From Flavobacteriales bacterium (GTDB lineage Bacteria > Bacteroidota > Bacteroidia > Flavobacteriales_D > Crocinitomicaceae): a DNA stretch of 64,000 nucleotides. The stretch spans positions 1 through 64,000 of the forward strand of contig CANHSL010000004.1 of NCBI GenBank assembly GCA_947463385.1. The letters are read 5' to 3'. Position 1 is the first letter of the stretch. The number at the start of each line of letters is the position of its first letter. Shown one piece after another: positions 27,361 to 37,532 of the stretch. A program made the position numbers and the translations under genes. The notes beneath the pieces were generated by a model. That model made no database searches. It saw only the letters and a program-made list of their open reading frames with translations, and was not told where the DNA came from.

Positions 27361-27689
27361 AACGGTTTCCTCTACTTTTTTCCGCACCCTTCGATACGTC
27401 CTTCGGACTACTCAGGGTGCTCAGAACGCTGCTAACTCTTGCTAATCCGATTCCATCGGAATCGCACATTATTGCTCAAGTGATGTGGTAATCAAGCGAC
27501 CCCAGCGGGGTCGAATATCTTTTTGTGTGTTGTGGGCAAGGAAATGTTCCAACAATTGGATGAGGTGTATGCGACAATCTAATTTTTTGGAATAAAAGTC
27601 AGCGTTAATAATACTACCAGGTGCGGTCCCTGAGCCTGTCGAAGGGCGCACCTGGGGAAAAGCGAAGCTTTTCTGGTTTTTATCAACTC
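27361..27689. repeat. Gene-free region with five inverted repeats (REP-like)
   Basis: The only gap above 300 bases. Five hairpins are present. H1: GCACCCT (27384-27390) with AGGGTGC (27414-27420), enclosing GTCC-TTC-GGAC. H2: CGATTCC-ATC-GGAATCG (27448-27464). H3: CGACCCC-AGC-GGGGTCG (27497-27513). H4: CCAGGTGCG (27617-27625) with CGCACCTGG (27647-27655), enclosing the widespread extragenic core CCTGAGCCTGTCGAAGG. H5: GAAAAGC-GAA-GCTTTTC (27657-27673). H2, H3 and H5 share a 7-base stem with a 3-base loop. The cores of H1 and H4 resemble extragenic palindromes seen across bacteria. No conserved coding frame is evident. Confidence 0.75.
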
Positions 27690-30600
27690 TTACATATTTC
27701 GACGATACTGTCCGCCAACTTCAAACAAGGCCTCAGTAATTTGTCCCAGCGAAGCGTATTTGCAAGCTTCCATCAATTGTTCAAACATGTTGCGGTTGTT
27801 GATGGCTGCGTCTTGCACCTTTCTAATGTGTTCCTGTGCGGTTTCACCATAGGTATCATGCAATTCATCCAACATGTGGATTTGATATTGTTTTTCCTCC
27901 TCCGTTGCTCGAATCACTTCTTTAGGCAAGACTGTAGGAGAACCTTTGGAGCTTAAAAAGGTATTTACCCCAATAATTGGAAATTCACCCGTATGCTTTA
28001 ATGTTTCATAATAAAGGGATTCTTCTTGAATCTTTGACCGCTGATACATGGTTTCCATGGCACCCAATACGCCGCCACGTTCTGTTATACGGTCGAATTC
28101 TGTGAGTACAGCTTCCTCAACTAAATCAGTTAATTCGTCAATAATAAATGATCCTTGAAGTGGATTTTCGTTTTTCGCTAAGCCTAATTCTCGGTTGATG
28201 ATGAGCTGTATTGCCATGGCTCTACGCACCGATTCTTCGGTCGGAGTGGTAATCGCCTCATCATAGGCATTGGTATGCAGGGAATTGCAATTATCGTAAA
28301 TGGCGTACAATGCTTGCAAGGTCGTACGAATATCGTTGAAATCAATTTCTTGCGCGTGCAGCGATCGTCCTGAAGTTTGAATATGGTATTTCAACATCTG
28401 CGCTCTGGCATTTGCACCATATTTTTTCGCTAAGGCTTTTGCCCAAATTCTACGTGCAACTCTTCCAATCACCGCATATTCAGGGTCGATTCCATTCGAG
28501 AAGAAAAACGATAGATTCGGACCAAAATCGTTGATGTCCATTCCTCGGCTTAAATAATACTCTACATACGTAAAGCCATTAGCAAGGGTGAATGCCAACT
28601 GAGTAATGGGATTCGCTCCAGCCTCTGCAATGTGATACCCGGAGATCGAAACGGAATAGAAGTTTCGCACCGCATGATCAATGAAATACGATTGGACATC
28701 ACCCATCAACCGAAGTGCAAATTCAGTGGAGAAAATACACGTGTTTTGTGCTTGATCTTCTTTTAAGATATCGGCTTGTACCGTGCCCCGAACTTGCTTT
28801 AAGGTGTCTGCTTTAATTTGTGCATAAACGTCAGCCGGTAAGACCTGATCTCCCGTTACCCCGAGAAGCATCAAGCCTAAGCCATCATTTCCTTCCGGAA
28901 GTTCGCCTTGGTATCGTGGTCGTTCGGTACCTTTACTTTGATAAATTGATGCAATTTTCGACTCAACCTCTGATACTAAGTCATTCGCCCGGATGTACTT
29001 TTCACAGTTCTGATCAATCGCAGCATTCATGAAAAATCCGAGAAGCATAGGGGCAGGACCATTTATCGTCATAGACACTGAGGTCGCAGGATGGCTTAGG
29101 TCAAACCCAGAATACAGTTTTTTAGCATCGTCTAAGCAGCAGATGGATACCCCTGAATTTCCAATTTTCCCATAAATATCAGGACGAACTGCGGGGTCGT
29201 TTCCGTACAGTGTAACCGAGTCGAAGGCCGTAGATAGTCGTTTTGCTGGCATGCCTAAACTGACATAATGGAATCGTTTGTTGGTGCGCTCTGGTCCGCC
29301 TTCCCCTGCGAACATACGCGTTGGATCTTCTCCTTCACGCTTAAAGGGAAATAAACCGGCAGTATATGGGAATTCTCCTGGGAAATTTTCTTGCAGCACC
29401 CAACGTAATATATCACCCCAGCTGGAATATCGCGGTGATGCAACTTTTGGGATTTGAGAATGCGACAAAGACTCTGTGTGCGTTTTGATGCTTAATACCT
29501 TATCTCGAACTTTGAATTCATATTCCGGATTTTTGAAGGCTTGTTTCTTACTTTCCCAATGCTGGATGATTTCCCAGTTTTTCGGATCAAAATTAAGCTT
29601 CTCTTGTTCGAATGCTTCTTGCAATCCTTTGATTAAACGGTCCTTGTCTTCAATGGATGATTTCGAAAGGGTTTCTATAGAACTCTGAAGTCCCTGTAGT
29701 TTCTCAGCCACCACCACTTGTTTATTAACCCATTGGTCATAGGCACGATTGTTTTCTGAAATTTCCGAAAGGTATCGTGTTCGGTCGGGTGGAATCACAA
29801 AGATTTTCTCCGACATTTCATTGGTGATTTCAAAGGTTGAATGCAAGGCAGCACCTGATTTCTCAACTACTTTATCCATAATTACCTTGTACAAGGTATT
29901 CATGCCGGGGTCATTGAATTGCGAGGCTATTGTACCGTATACCGGCATATCATCTACCTTTTCATCCCATAGGTTATGGTTGCGTTGATATTGTTTTCGC
30001 ACATCACGAAGCGCATCCAAAGCACCCCGTTTGTCGAATTTATTAAGGGCAATAACATCGGCAAAATCCAACATGTCGATTTTCTCAAGTTGAGTGGCCG
30101 CACCATATTCAGGCGTCATTACATATAGAGAAAGGTCGCTGTGGTCAAGGATTTCCGTATCGGATTGCCCAATACCGGAAGTTTCAAGAATTATTAAATC
30201 ATATCCAGCTACTTTGAGTATCGAGATGGCTTCTGCCACATGTTTTGAAAGTGCCAGGTTAGATTGTCGGGTAGCTAAAGAGCGCATGTAAACCCGTTCG
30301 TTTTTTATAGAATTCATTCGAATCCGATCGCCAAGCAAGGCGCCACCTGTTTTTCTTTTGGAGGGATCTACTGAAACGACAGCAATGTGTTTATCTTGAA
30401 AATCGATTAAAAACCGGCGCACTAATTCATCCACGAGGGAGGATTTTCCCGCCCCACCGGTACCGGTAATTCCGAGCACTGGCGTTTTTATGGATTTCGC
30501 CTTATCGCGAATTTCAGACAAGGTTTTTTCATGTACTTCAGCATAATTTTCAGCACCTGAAATAACACGAGCAATCGCAGGGACATCCTTAATGGTTAGT

Positions 30601-31070
30601 ATGCTTGCATTGGCAGGTAGCTTTTCTCCAACAGCAAAATCACATTGTTTTATCAGGTCATTAATCATGCCCTGTAATCCCATGGATCGACCATCGTCTG
30701 GGTGATAGATTCGAGCAATGCCATACCCATGAAGTTCTTCAATTTCTGCGGGTAAAATAGTGCCGCCTCCTCCACCGAAAATTTTTATGTGCGGCGCGCC
30801 TTTTTCCTGGAGCAGGTCGTGCATGTATTTAAAGTATTCCATGTGCCCTCCTTGATATGAGGTCATGGCAATTGCCTGTGCGTCTTCTTGAATGGCACAA
30901 TTCACTACTTCTTCCACCGAACGGTCATGACCTAAATGAATTACTTCACACCCGGTGGCCTGAATGATTCGGCGCATAATGTTAATCGCTGCATCGTGTC
31001 CATCAAATAAGGAAGCGGCAGTAACAATTCGGATTTTATGTTGTGGGATATACGGGCTAACAGGTTCCAT
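27690..31070 (-). CDS. icmF: Fused isobutyryl-CoA mutase (IcmF)
   Basis: Coenzyme-B12-dependent interconversion of isobutyryl-CoA and n-butyryl-CoA, with a built-in G-protein chaperone. Three blocks are visible in 1126 residues: an N-terminal B12-binding domain ([16 protein letters not shown], His25 as the likely lower cobalt ligand, then [13 protein letters not shown]); a MeaB-like GTPase with Walker [13 protein letters not shown] near residue 205 and NKFD-type base recognition; and a C-terminal mutase barrel ([40 protein letters not shown]). This order (B12, GTPase, mutase) is diagnostic of IcmF and differs from methylmalonyl-CoA mutase. It probably works in valine or butyrate metabolism. 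A pivalyl-CoA form of IcmF cannot be excluded. Confidence 0.93.
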   Translation of the reverse strand: MEPVSPYIPQHKIRIVTAASLFDGHDAAINIMRRIIQATGCEVIHLGHDRSVEEVVNCAIQEDAQAIAMTSYQGGHMEYFKYMHDLLQEKGAPHIKIFGGGGGTILPAEIEELHGYGIARIYHPDDGRSMGLQGMINDLIKQCDFAVGEKLPANASILTIKDVPAIARVISGAENYAEVHEKTLSEIRDKAKSIKTPVLGITGTGGAGKSSLVDELVRRFLIDFQDKHIAVVSVDPSKRKTGGALLGDRIRMNSIKNERVYMRSLATRQSNLALSKHVAEAISILKVAGYDLIILETSGIGQSDTEILDHSDLSLYVMTPEYGAATQLEKIDMLDFADVIALNKFDKRGALDALRDVRKQYQRNHNLWDEKVDDMPVYGTIASQFNDPGMNTLYKVIMDKVVEKSGAALHSTFEITNEMSEKIFVIPPDRTRYLSEISENNRAYDQWVNKQVVVAEKLQGLQSSIETLSKSSIEDKDRLIKGLQEAFEQEKLNFDPKNWEIIQHWESKKQAFKNPEYEFKVRDKVLSIKTHTESLSHSQIPKVASPRYSSWGDILRWVLQENFPGEFPYTAGLFPFKREGEDPTRMFAGEGGPERTNKRFHYVSLGMPAKRLSTAFDSVTLYGNDPAVRPDIYGKIGNSGVSICCLDDAKKLYSGFDLSHPATSVSMTINGPAPMLLGFFMNAAIDQNCEKYIRANDLVSEVESKIASIYQSKGTERPRYQGELPEGNDGLGLMLLGVTGDQVLPADVYAQIKADTLKQVRGTVQADILKEDQAQNTCIFSTEFALRLMGDVQSYFIDHAVRNFYSVSISGYHIAEAGANPITQLAFTLANGFTYVEYYLSRGMDINDFGPNLSFFFSNGIDPEYAVIGRVARRIWAKALAKKYGANARAQMLKYHIQTSGRSLHAQEIDFNDIRTTLQALYAIYDNCNSLHTNAYDEAITTPTEESVRRAMAIQLIINRELGLAKNENPLQGSFIIDELTDLVEEAVLTEFDRITERGGVLGAMETMYQRSKIQEESLYYETLKHTGEFPIIGVNTFLSSKGSPTVLPKEVIRATEEEKQYQIHMLDELHDTYGETAQEHIRKVQDAAINNRNMFEQLMEACKYASLGQITEALFEVGGQYRRNM

Positions 31071-31101
31071 GCAAATAGTTGAGCCGTAAAAATAAGGAAA
31101 T

Positions 31102-31326
31102 TTAGCCGTTTATAAGTGCTTCTATGTCCTTTTCATCAGCAAGTAAATAACAATCGGATTCGTTTAACATCTCTTGAATGCGAAGTGTTTCAAAATAGGT
31201 ATTGGCCTTAATTTCAAGTATTATTTTCTTGCTGCCAATAAGCTGGATTTCGGTAAAGTGGGAGGGGTCGGTGATTATGTAAAAATTCTTGCCTGAAAGG
31301 TGTTTTCGGTATTGTGGAAAGTCCAT
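31102..31326 (-). CDS. Small hypothetical protein
   Basis: No family recognised. A 74-residue, soluble, mixed alpha/beta product ([20 protein letters not shown], ending [11 protein letters not shown]) with a pattern of short strands and one helix. It starts inside the stop of the alpha/beta hydrolase gene (a TAATG junction) and ends 31 bases before the icmF start, so it belongs to that leftward unit. The coupling makes it likely to be a real gene despite its size. Confidence 0.6.
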   Translation of the reverse strand: MDFPQYRKHLSGKNFYIITDPSHFTEIQLIGSKKIILEIKANTYFETLRIQEMLNESDCYLLADEKDIEALING

Positions 31327-32099
31327 TACCCCTGCTTGTGAATAAACTCAATGGCCAATTTATTGAACGTTTCAGGTTGTTCCACATTCACTACGTGTCC
31401 ACATTGCTCAACAATTTCAAGTGTTAAGTTCGGATTGTCTTTTACAATTTCTTTGGCTGTTCCAACAAATAAGTGGTCTTCACTACCCATGATATAAAGC
31501 GCTTTATCATCTTTATTTTCATGATGAAGGTACGTGAGGTATTTGGTTAGTCGTCCGGTTAATTTAAACCACCGTTTGAACTCTTTATTCATTAATTTCT
31601 TTGCCTCACCAATAAAGATAATACGCGATTCCTTATGATTTTTTTTAGGCATCATGATGTTAGCAAACAGCTTATATAAGGCCATGTAAGGCAATACGGG
31701 TTCCAAGGTTCTTCCGAGCTTTAGAAAAAATCTAGATTTAATATCCATTTGGGTAATTGCTCCAGCAAAAATCATGGATTTAACCATTTTCGGATAATTC
31801 ACGGCGATTTGACGGATCACGATACTGCCCAATGACACCCCAATAAAGTGGGCTTTTTGGATATTGAGAAAATCGATCACTTCAGCTACTTCTTTTGCGA
31901 TTAATTCAAACGAGTATTTGCGGTGTTGAGGTAGGCCTTGGGATTTACCATGTCCGCGTAGATCGATGAGCACGACATTAAAATGTTCTTGAAAATCCCT
32001 AACCTGTTTGAACCAAACGTTAGAACTTCCCCCGAAGCCATGAATGAATACGGTCCATTCGGTGCTTTTAGGATGAGTAAGTACTTTGTGATGAAGCAT
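31326..32099 (-). CDS. Alpha/beta-fold hydrolase
   Basis: A 257-residue alpha/beta hydrolase. It has the oxyanion-hole strand VFIHGFGGSSNVW, the RGHGKS segment after the third strand, the nucleophile elbow FIGVSLGSIVI (Ser in GVSLGS), a late acid in MGSEDHLF and the catalytic His in CGHVVNVEQPE. The start ATG at 32099 is chosen over an in-frame TTG two codons upstream. The substrate is not indicated; the pattern is that of general esterases or acyl hydrolases. It follows the dnaK terminator and is coupled to the 74-residue gene downstream. Confidence 0.85.
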   Translation of the reverse strand: MLHHKVLTHPKSTEWTVFIHGFGGSSNVWFKQVRDFQEHFNVVLIDLRGHGKSQGLPQHRKYSFELIAKEVAEVIDFLNIQKAHFIGVSLGSIVIRQIAVNYPKMVKSMIFAGAITQMDIKSRFFLKLGRTLEPVLPYMALYKLFANIMMPKKNHKESRIIFIGEAKKLMNKEFKRWFKLTGRLTKYLTYLHHENKDDKALYIMGSEDHLFVGTAKEIVKDNPNLTLEIVEQCGHVVNVEQPETFNKLAIEFIHKQG

Positions 32100-32110
32100 G
32101 CGCAAAAATA

Positions 32111-32134
32111 GAAAAAGGGCTCCGAAGAGCCCTT
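32111..32134 (-). terminator. Terminator of dnaK
   Basis: On the minus strand AAGGGCTC-TTCG-GAGCCCTT forms an 8-base stem capped by a UUCG tetraloop and followed by a U-run. It lies about 20 bases past the dnaK stop and just before the start of the hydrolase gene. Confidence 0.9.
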
Positions 32135-32155
32135 GATTTTTTAATTTAAGTTCGA

Positions 32156-34063
32156 TTATTTTTTATCGTTAACTTCTTCAAAGTCTACATCGGTTACTTC
32201 ATCGTCAGGATTTCCGGAACTGGCTTGTTCTCCGCCTTCGGTTGATGCACCGCCTTGCGCGTTCGCTGCATTATACATGTCTTGCGATGCTGCTTGGAAC
32301 ACTTGGTTTAGTTTTTCCATTGCAGGCTCAAGGTTTTCCATGTTTTTCGCTTCGAATTCTTTTTTCAATTCGTTTAACGCATCTTCGATTCCTTGTTTTT
32401 TATCCGCTGGAATTTTATCACCGTATTCTTTTAATTGACGTTCCGTTTGGAAAATGGTTGAATCGGCCTTATTGATTAAATCTACCTCTTCGCGTTTCTT
32501 CTTATCGGATTCGGCATTGGCTTGCGCCTCTGCTTTCATGCGTTCGATTTCAGCATCACTTAATCCAGATTTAGATTCAATTTTAATCGATTGTTCTTTA
32601 CCTGTCCCTTTGTCTTTGGCCGAAATATTCATGATACCGTTGGCATCAATGTCAAAGGTCACCTCAATTTGCGGTACACCTCTAGGCGCTGGTGGAATAT
32701 CAGATAATTGAAATCTCCCTAGGGTTTTGTTGTCTCCTGCCATAGCGCGTTCACCTTGAAGCACGTGGATGTCTACTGCAGGTTGACTGTCAGCTGCTGT
32801 AGAGAAAACTTCCGATTTTTTCGTTGGAATCGTTGTGTTCGCTTCGATGAGCTTCGTGAATACACCACCCATGGTTTCAATCCCTAATGAAAGTGGAATA
32901 ACATCAAGCAATAATACATCTTTAACTTCACCGGTAAGAACACCTCCTTGAATCGCTGCACCTACGGCTACCACTTCGTCTGGATTTACCCCTTTTGATG
33001 GAGCCTTTCCAAAAAACTTCTCTACTGCATCTTGAATGATTGGAATACGCGTTGATCCACCTACCAAGATTACCTCGTTAATGTCTTTTGGACTTAATCC
33101 TGCATTTTTTAATGCCGAACGACAAGGAGCAATGGTTCGTTCAACGATTTCTGAAATCAACTGTTCGAATTTTGCTCGTTGTAAGGTTCTAACCAAGTGT
33201 TTTGGAATCCCATTTACCGGCATGATATACGGCAAGTTTATTTCACTCGAAGTAGTTGAAGATAGTTCGATTTTAGCTTTTTCTGCGGCTTCTTTCAAGC
33301 GTTGAAGCGCCATAGGGTCTTCTCTAAGATCAATTCCTTCTTCACTTTTGAATTCGTCTGCCAACCAGTTAATGATTGCGTTATCTACGTCGTCTCCTCC
33401 AAGGTGCGTATCTCCGTCTGTAGAAAGTACTTCAAAAACACCGTCTCCAAGTTCAAGGATGGATACATCGTGTGTTCCACCTCCGAAATCGAAAACAACG
33501 ATTTTTTGATCGATACCTTTTTTGTCTAATCCATAAGCAAGCGCAGCTGCTGTTGGTTCGTTAATGATTCGTTTGATTGTTAATCCTGCGATTTCACCAG
33601 CTTCTTTTGTTGCTTGACGTTGCGCATCATTAAAGTATGCAGGTACAGTAACTACGGCTTCCGTTACTTCTGTCCCTAAATAATCTTCTGCGGTTTTTTT
33701 CATTTTTTGCAAAATGATGGCAGAGATTTCTTGTGGAGAATATAGACGGTCATCGATTTTTACCCGTGGCGTATTATTTTCGCCTTTAACTACCTCATAC
33801 GGAACGCGCTTTGTTTCTGCGACTGAATCGTCGTAGCTGCTTCCCATGAATCGCTTAATCGAGTAGATTGTTTTTGTTGGATTAGTGATTGCTTGACGTT
33901 TTGCTGGATCCCCAACTTTTCGCTCGCCTCCATCTATAAATGCAACTACCGATGGCGTAGTTCTTTTTCCTTCTGAGTTAGTGATTACCACTGGCTCATT
34001 TCCTTCCATGACCGATACGCAAGAGTTGGTGGTACCTAAGTCAATTCCAATTATTTTTCCCAT
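32156..34063 (-). CDS. dnaK: Molecular chaperone DnaK (Hsp70)
   Basis: ATP-driven chaperone that folds and rescues proteins with DnaJ and GrpE. The 635-residue sequence begins [19 protein letters not shown] (first phosphate loop), has [20 protein letters not shown] (second loop), the linker [14 protein letters not shown], the substrate-binding beta domain and the helical lid, and ends in the acidic tail [14 protein letters not shown]. All blocks are intact and the length is standard. dnaJ and grpE are not adjacent. A UUCG-capped terminator follows. Confidence 0.98.
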   Translation of the reverse strand: MGKIIGIDLGTTNSCVSVMEGNEPVVITNSEGKRTTPSVVAFIDGGERKVGDPAKRQAITNPTKTIYSIKRFMGSSYDDSVAETKRVPYEVVKGENNTPRVKIDDRLYSPQEISAIILQKMKKTAEDYLGTEVTEAVVTVPAYFNDAQRQATKEAGEIAGLTIKRIINEPTAAALAYGLDKKGIDQKIVVFDFGGGTHDVSILELGDGVFEVLSTDGDTHLGGDDVDNAIINWLADEFKSEEGIDLREDPMALQRLKEAAEKAKIELSSTTSSEINLPYIMPVNGIPKHLVRTLQRAKFEQLISEIVERTIAPCRSALKNAGLSPKDINEVILVGGSTRIPIIQDAVEKFFGKAPSKGVNPDEVVAVGAAIQGGVLTGEVKDVLLLDVIPLSLGIETMGGVFTKLIEANTTIPTKKSEVFSTAADSQPAVDIHVLQGERAMAGDNKTLGRFQLSDIPPAPRGVPQIEVTFDIDANGIMNISAKDKGTGKEQSIKIESKSGLSDAEIERMKAEAQANAESDKKKREEVDLINKADSTIFQTERQLKEYGDKIPADKKQGIEDALNELKKEFEAKNMENLEPAMEKLNQVFQAASQDMYNAANAQGGASTEGGEQASSGNPDDEVTDVDFEEVNDKK

Positions 34064-34208
34064 GTTAACTTTTGTTTTTAAATGTTGACATCACCCCATT
34101 TTCAATTTATGTGCCATGCCTGTATATCTTGAAATAATATGACAAAGCGATAAACACGGCAGGTTTTACGTGACGATTTGGCAGAATTCCTCAATTTTAT
34201 CACTTGTA

Positions 34209-34619
34209 TTATGCCGTTTTAGCCAGTTTTGATTTTGTAGCTAACCAAGCCATGGGAATATATGCCATGCTTAAGTCTAGGATATCAAACCACAACGGGG
34301 CATTAATCATGTAGACAGCCATGATGCCACCAACTAAAAATAGGGAACCGATGGTGTAAACTACCCAAGTGGCATGCGTTCTAACAAGTAAGAGTGCAAT
34401 CAAACAACCGCTTAGTGTTCCCATGGCATGAGCAATGAAAGGGAAGACATAATATTTGAGAGGGAGTCCACTAAAGGCTTTCATTCCTTCAGTTGTATCA
34501 AAATTTACTCCGTTAGGATAAGGGAATATTTTCATTCCTAGTTCAATGAAACTGCCATTTACCATGGCGCCTACAAAAAGACCGAGGAATAATCCGAGAA
34601 TTATTCGAAGGGTGTTCAT
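34209..34619 (-). CDS. Four-helix membrane protein of unknown function
   Basis: No named family recognised. The 136-residue product has about four hydrophobic helices (for example IILGLFLGLFVGAMVNGS at the start, and TIGSLFLVGGIMAVYMI near residue 90) and a soluble loop of about 25 residues after the first (FPYPNGVNFDTTEGMKA). Its start lies inside the stop of lpdA (TAATG), so the two are translated together, but no functional link to lipoamide dehydrogenase is known to me. Confidence 0.6.
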   Translation of the reverse strand: MNTLRIILGLFLGLFVGAMVNGSFIELGMKIFPYPNGVNFDTTEGMKAFSGLPLKYYVFPFIAHAMGTLSGCLIALLLVRTHATWVVYTIGSLFLVGGIMAVYMINAPLWFDILDLSMAYIPMAWLATKSKLAKTA

Positions 34620-36010
34620 TACAAGTGAATTACTTCACCATAAGCAGCAGCGGCAGCTTCCATTATGGCTTCTGACATGGTCGGGTGCGGGTGAACCGTT
34701 TTGATGAGGTCCATTCCAGTGGTTTCTAATTTACGAACCGCAACAATTTCTGCAATCATTTCGGTAACGTTCGCTCCAATCATGTGAGCTCCTAACAATT
34801 CGCCGTATTTCGCATCAAAGATCAATTTTACAAAACCATCCTTTGCGCCAGCTGCACTTGCTTTTCCAGAGGCAGAGAACGGGAATTTACCAATTTTAAT
34901 TTCTCGTCCAGCGGCTTTAGCTGCCTTTTCTGTCATTCCAACAGAGGCAACTTCTGGTGAGCAATAGGTACATCCTGGGATGTTGCTGTAATCTAAGGGC
35001 TCAGGGTGGTGTCCGGCTAATTGCTCAACACAAATGATTCCTTCAGCCGAAGCAACGTGGGCTAAGGCAGGGCCGGGTACTAAATCGCCAATGGCATAAT
35101 ATCCTGGAATATTCGTTTGATAGAATTCATTTACTGGGATTTTCCCCTTGTCTTGAATAATTCCTACGTCTTCTAATCCTAAACCTTCTATATTTGCTTG
35201 TATACCAACAGCTGATAATACTACATCGCACTCAATTTTCTCTTCTCCTTTTGCCGTTTTAACAGTAACAATACAGCCTTTTCCTTTGGTATCAACAGCT
35301 TCCACAGACGCTTCAGTCATGATTTTAATACCGGATTTTTTGAAGGATTTTTCGAGTTGTTTTGATACTTCTTCGTCTTCTACCGGTACAATGTTTGGCA
35401 TGTACTCTACGATGGTTACTTCTGTGCCCATGGCATTATAGAAATATGCAAATTCTACTCCAATGGCCCCAGATCCAACGACTACGAGTTTCTTTGGTTG
35501 TTTTGCCAAGGTCATTGCTTGACGGTATCCAATAATCTTTGTCCCATCCTGTGGAAGGTTAGGTAACTCTCTTGAACGAGCTCCCGTAGCAATAATTACG
35601 CCTTTACTTGCTGTGTAAGTCGTGGGTTTTCCAGCTTCGTCAATTACAATCACTTGCTTTCCTGGGGCAATCGTTGCGGTCCCCATGATTACATCGATTT
35701 TATTTTTTTTCATTAAAAACTGGATGCCATTACTCATGCCATTGGCAACATCGCGTGAACGTTTTACCACCGCATCGAAATCTGCACTGGCCTCTTTCAC
35801 ATTGATTCCATAATCTGAGGCATGTTTAAGATATTCGAATACCTGCGCACTTTTTAATAAGGCTTTGGTTGGAATGCATCCCCAATTTAAGCAAATTCCT
35901 CCTAAGGATTCTCGCTCGATAATCGCAGTTTTCATTCCCAATTGAGATGCTCTGATTGCCGTTACATATCCACCTGGTCCACTTCCAATAACTATAAGGT
36001 CGTAATTCAT
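34619..36010 (-). CDS. lpdA: Dihydrolipoyl dehydrogenase
   Basis: The E3 flavoenzyme that re-oxidises lipoyl groups of 2-oxoacid dehydrogenase and glycine cleavage complexes. From ATG 36010 the product is 463 residues: FAD-binding YDLIVIGSGPGGYV at the start, the redox-active disulfide in GGICLNWGCIPTKALL, NAD-binding VVGSGAIGVEFAYF, and the C-terminal interface with TVHPHPTMSEAIMEA supplying the His-Glu pair. An upstream in-frame start at 36055 would add 15 poorly fitting residues. A TAATTTTG element at 36035-36028 could be its -7 box. The E1 for such a complex lies at 58191-60191; no E2 is in the window. Confidence 0.95.
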   Translation of the reverse strand: MNYDLIVIGSGPGGYVTAIRASQLGMKTAIIERESLGGICLNWGCIPTKALLKSAQVFEYLKHASDYGINVKEASADFDAVVKRSRDVANGMSNGIQFLMKKNKIDVIMGTATIAPGKQVIVIDEAGKPTTYTASKGVIIATGARSRELPNLPQDGTKIIGYRQAMTLAKQPKKLVVVGSGAIGVEFAYFYNAMGTEVTIVEYMPNIVPVEDEEVSKQLEKSFKKSGIKIMTEASVEAVDTKGKGCIVTVKTAKGEEKIECDVVLSAVGIQANIEGLGLEDVGIIQDKGKIPVNEFYQTNIPGYYAIGDLVPGPALAHVASAEGIICVEQLAGHHPEPLDYSNIPGCTYCSPEVASVGMTEKAAKAAGREIKIGKFPFSASGKASAAGAKDGFVKLIFDAKYGELLGAHMIGANVTEMIAEIVAVRKLETTGMDLIKTVHPHPTMSEAIMEAAAAAYGEVIHL

Positions 36011-36062
36011 ATCCGATAATTTGGAGACAAAATTAAGGAAAATAGCTGAATGCACGAATATG

Positions 36063-36461
36063 CTATCTACTTGTTTTTACTACAAGAATAAAAAGGATGG
36101 AACTAATTACAAAAGGCACAGCAGATAAAATCACCCAAAGGTTTGCACTAAGGAAGCCGGCAAGGAATATAAAAATAAATAATAAAAATAATCCAATAAT
36201 TCCGATGTAAACAGGTCTAACTTTGGGTATGAATAATCCGAAGGTGATGATTATCACTTGACTTAACACCGGTATGATAATGAGTGGGTGTATAACCTGG
36301 GCTGGATCGGAACATATTTTTTTAATGATTTCCCATTCGATTTGAAATAAAAATGCATGGTTTTCCCCGCCCCAATTTAAATATGGAATAAGGGATGAAA
36401 TAAGAATCAAACTTGAAATAAACCGTATTTGAGCGTGTTTAGAATTATTAAAGAAGTTCAT
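36063..36461 (-). CDS. Small membrane protein of unknown function
   Basis: No family recognised. It encodes 132 residues with about four hydrophobic helices: FISSLILISSLIPYLNWGG near the start, PLIIIPVLSQVIIITFGLF, a glycine-poor central helix IGIIGLFLLFIFIFLAGFL, and a last one ending VKTSR. An acidic and aromatic loop (FLFQIEWEIIKKICSDPAQ) lies between the first two. AT-rich and short, but the hydrophobic pattern and a clear ATG support it as a gene. It follows the pore-like gene by about 30 bases on the same strand. Confidence 0.55.
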   Translation of the reverse strand: MNFFNNSKHAQIRFISSLILISSLIPYLNWGGENHAFLFQIEWEIIKKICSDPAQVIHPLIIIPVLSQVIIITFGLFIPKVRPVYIGIIGLFLLFIFIFLAGFLSANLWVILSAVPFVISSILFILVVKTSR

Positions 36462-36490
36462 GAAACCTTTACCTAAATGTTTGGTTTTAA

Positions 36491-36829
36491 TTATTCGTCA
36501 TCAAGATGCAGAATATGTAGTAGTCTATGAATGATTGGGGCCATAAATATGGCAGTAATACTGAGAAATGCTACGCCGCTATACAACGCATAAAATGAGG
36601 AAAATAATTTGGCTGCTGTGGTTTTCATTTCAATAACCGGCCCCATACCGGTTAAAATTAATGCGGCCATATGAAAGGCGTCAATCCAAGAGGTCCCGCC
36701 AATGTAATGATATCCTAACACACCAATCACCAAAGAAATTAAAATTAATATGGTGGTTAAGCTGATGTACCAAATCATTCGTTGAAAAAACGTTTGGTAG
36801 GATGCTAATTTTTGTTTTTTCGTTTCCAT
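36491..36829 (-). CDS. Two-helix pore-like membrane protein (degenerate K-channel type)
   Basis: A 112-residue membrane protein laid out like the pore module of a potassium channel. There is a first helix (MIWYISLTTILILISLVIGV), then SWIDAFHMAALILTGMGPV, which matches the pore helix and selectivity-filter loop in position, and then a second helix (LFSSFYALYSGVAFLSITAI). The canonical filter TVGYG is replaced by TGMGPV. Related short proteins occur in several bacterial groups, without a known role that I can name. The ATG at 36829 is chosen over an upstream TTG. It follows the DUF1003 gene by 7 bases. Confidence 0.65.
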   Translation of the reverse strand: METKKQKLASYQTFFQRMIWYISLTTILILISLVIGVLGYHYIGGTSWIDAFHMAALILTGMGPVIEMKTTAAKLFSSFYALYSGVAFLSITAIFMAPIIHRLLHILHLDDE

Positions 36830-36836
36830 TAGCAAG

Positions 36837-37532
36837 TCATTTGTGTTTAGAGAGTTTATTTAATACGTCATTTAGATAATCAAGCTGTAATTCTTGGATT
36901 TCTAGTAGTTTTTTATTTTGTTGTACGATGAGGTGGTCCACTTTTTCGCTTAGCAATTTTATTTCTAATTCTGCTTTTAGATTGATTTTGTAATCATGCT
37001 CAGCTCGTTCTCTGTCCTTCTGCTCTTGACGGTTTTGACTCATCATGATTATTGGTGCTTGAATTGCTGCCAGACAGGATAAAATTAAATTCAATAAAAT
37101 GAACGGATATCGATCGTATGGGTGATCCCCAAGAAGCAGTGCATTTAAAAGAATCCAACCGAATAGGAAAAGGAAAAAAGAAATGATAAAGACCCAGCTT
37201 CCACCAAACGTGGCAATTAAATCAGCCATACGTTGCCCAAACGTTAATTCTTCATCGATTTTATCTTCAATGTTTTCGGATAAAACGGCATTCGATCTAA
37301 TCGCTTCAACTACATCTTCGTCTATTTTTGCTAATTCACCTTTCTCTTGAATTACTAATTCAGTGATGTATAGTCTTCTAAAAAAATTAAGCTCCTCGTA
37401 ACTTAAATACCCCTCACTGCTAAATTCAGGGTGATTTTTTTGAATAAAACTCAAAAGGCTTTCTCTGATATCTGAGGCTTTTATGGCTTCTGACGGTTTA
37501 ATATTCTTATTTGAAATTGAACTAATTATCAT
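36837..37532 (-). CDS. DUF1003 membrane protein
   Basis: A 231-residue protein with a soluble N-terminal part of about 95 residues, then the DUF1003 core. The core shows FGQRMADLIATFGGSWVFII, a tight two-helix hairpin through FGWILLNALL and PFILLNLILSCLAAIQAPII, then the signature MMSQNRQEQKDRERAEHDY and a C-terminal helix of coiled-coil character. DUF1003 proteins are inner-membrane proteins; their role is not established. Its ATG overlaps the stop of the upstream lipoprotein gene by 4 bases, and the pore-like gene follows within 10 bases, so the three are probably one unit. Confidence 0.88.
   Translation of the reverse strand: MIISSISNKNIKPSEAIKASDIRESLLSFIQKNHPEFSSEGYLSYEELNFFRRLYITELVIQEKGELAKIDEDVVEAIRSNAVLSENIEDKIDEELTFGQRMADLIATFGGSWVFIISFFLFLFGWILLNALLLGDHPYDRYPFILLNLILSCLAAIQAPIIMMSQNRQEQKDRERAEHDYKINLKAELEIKLLSEKVDHLIVQQNKKLLEIQELQLDYLNDVLNKLSKHK

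Noticed and set aside
27621-27956. 111-residue open frame starting in the intergenic hairpins
   Set aside because: The start (MRSLSLSKGAP) is a translated palindrome and the rest is antisense to icmF.
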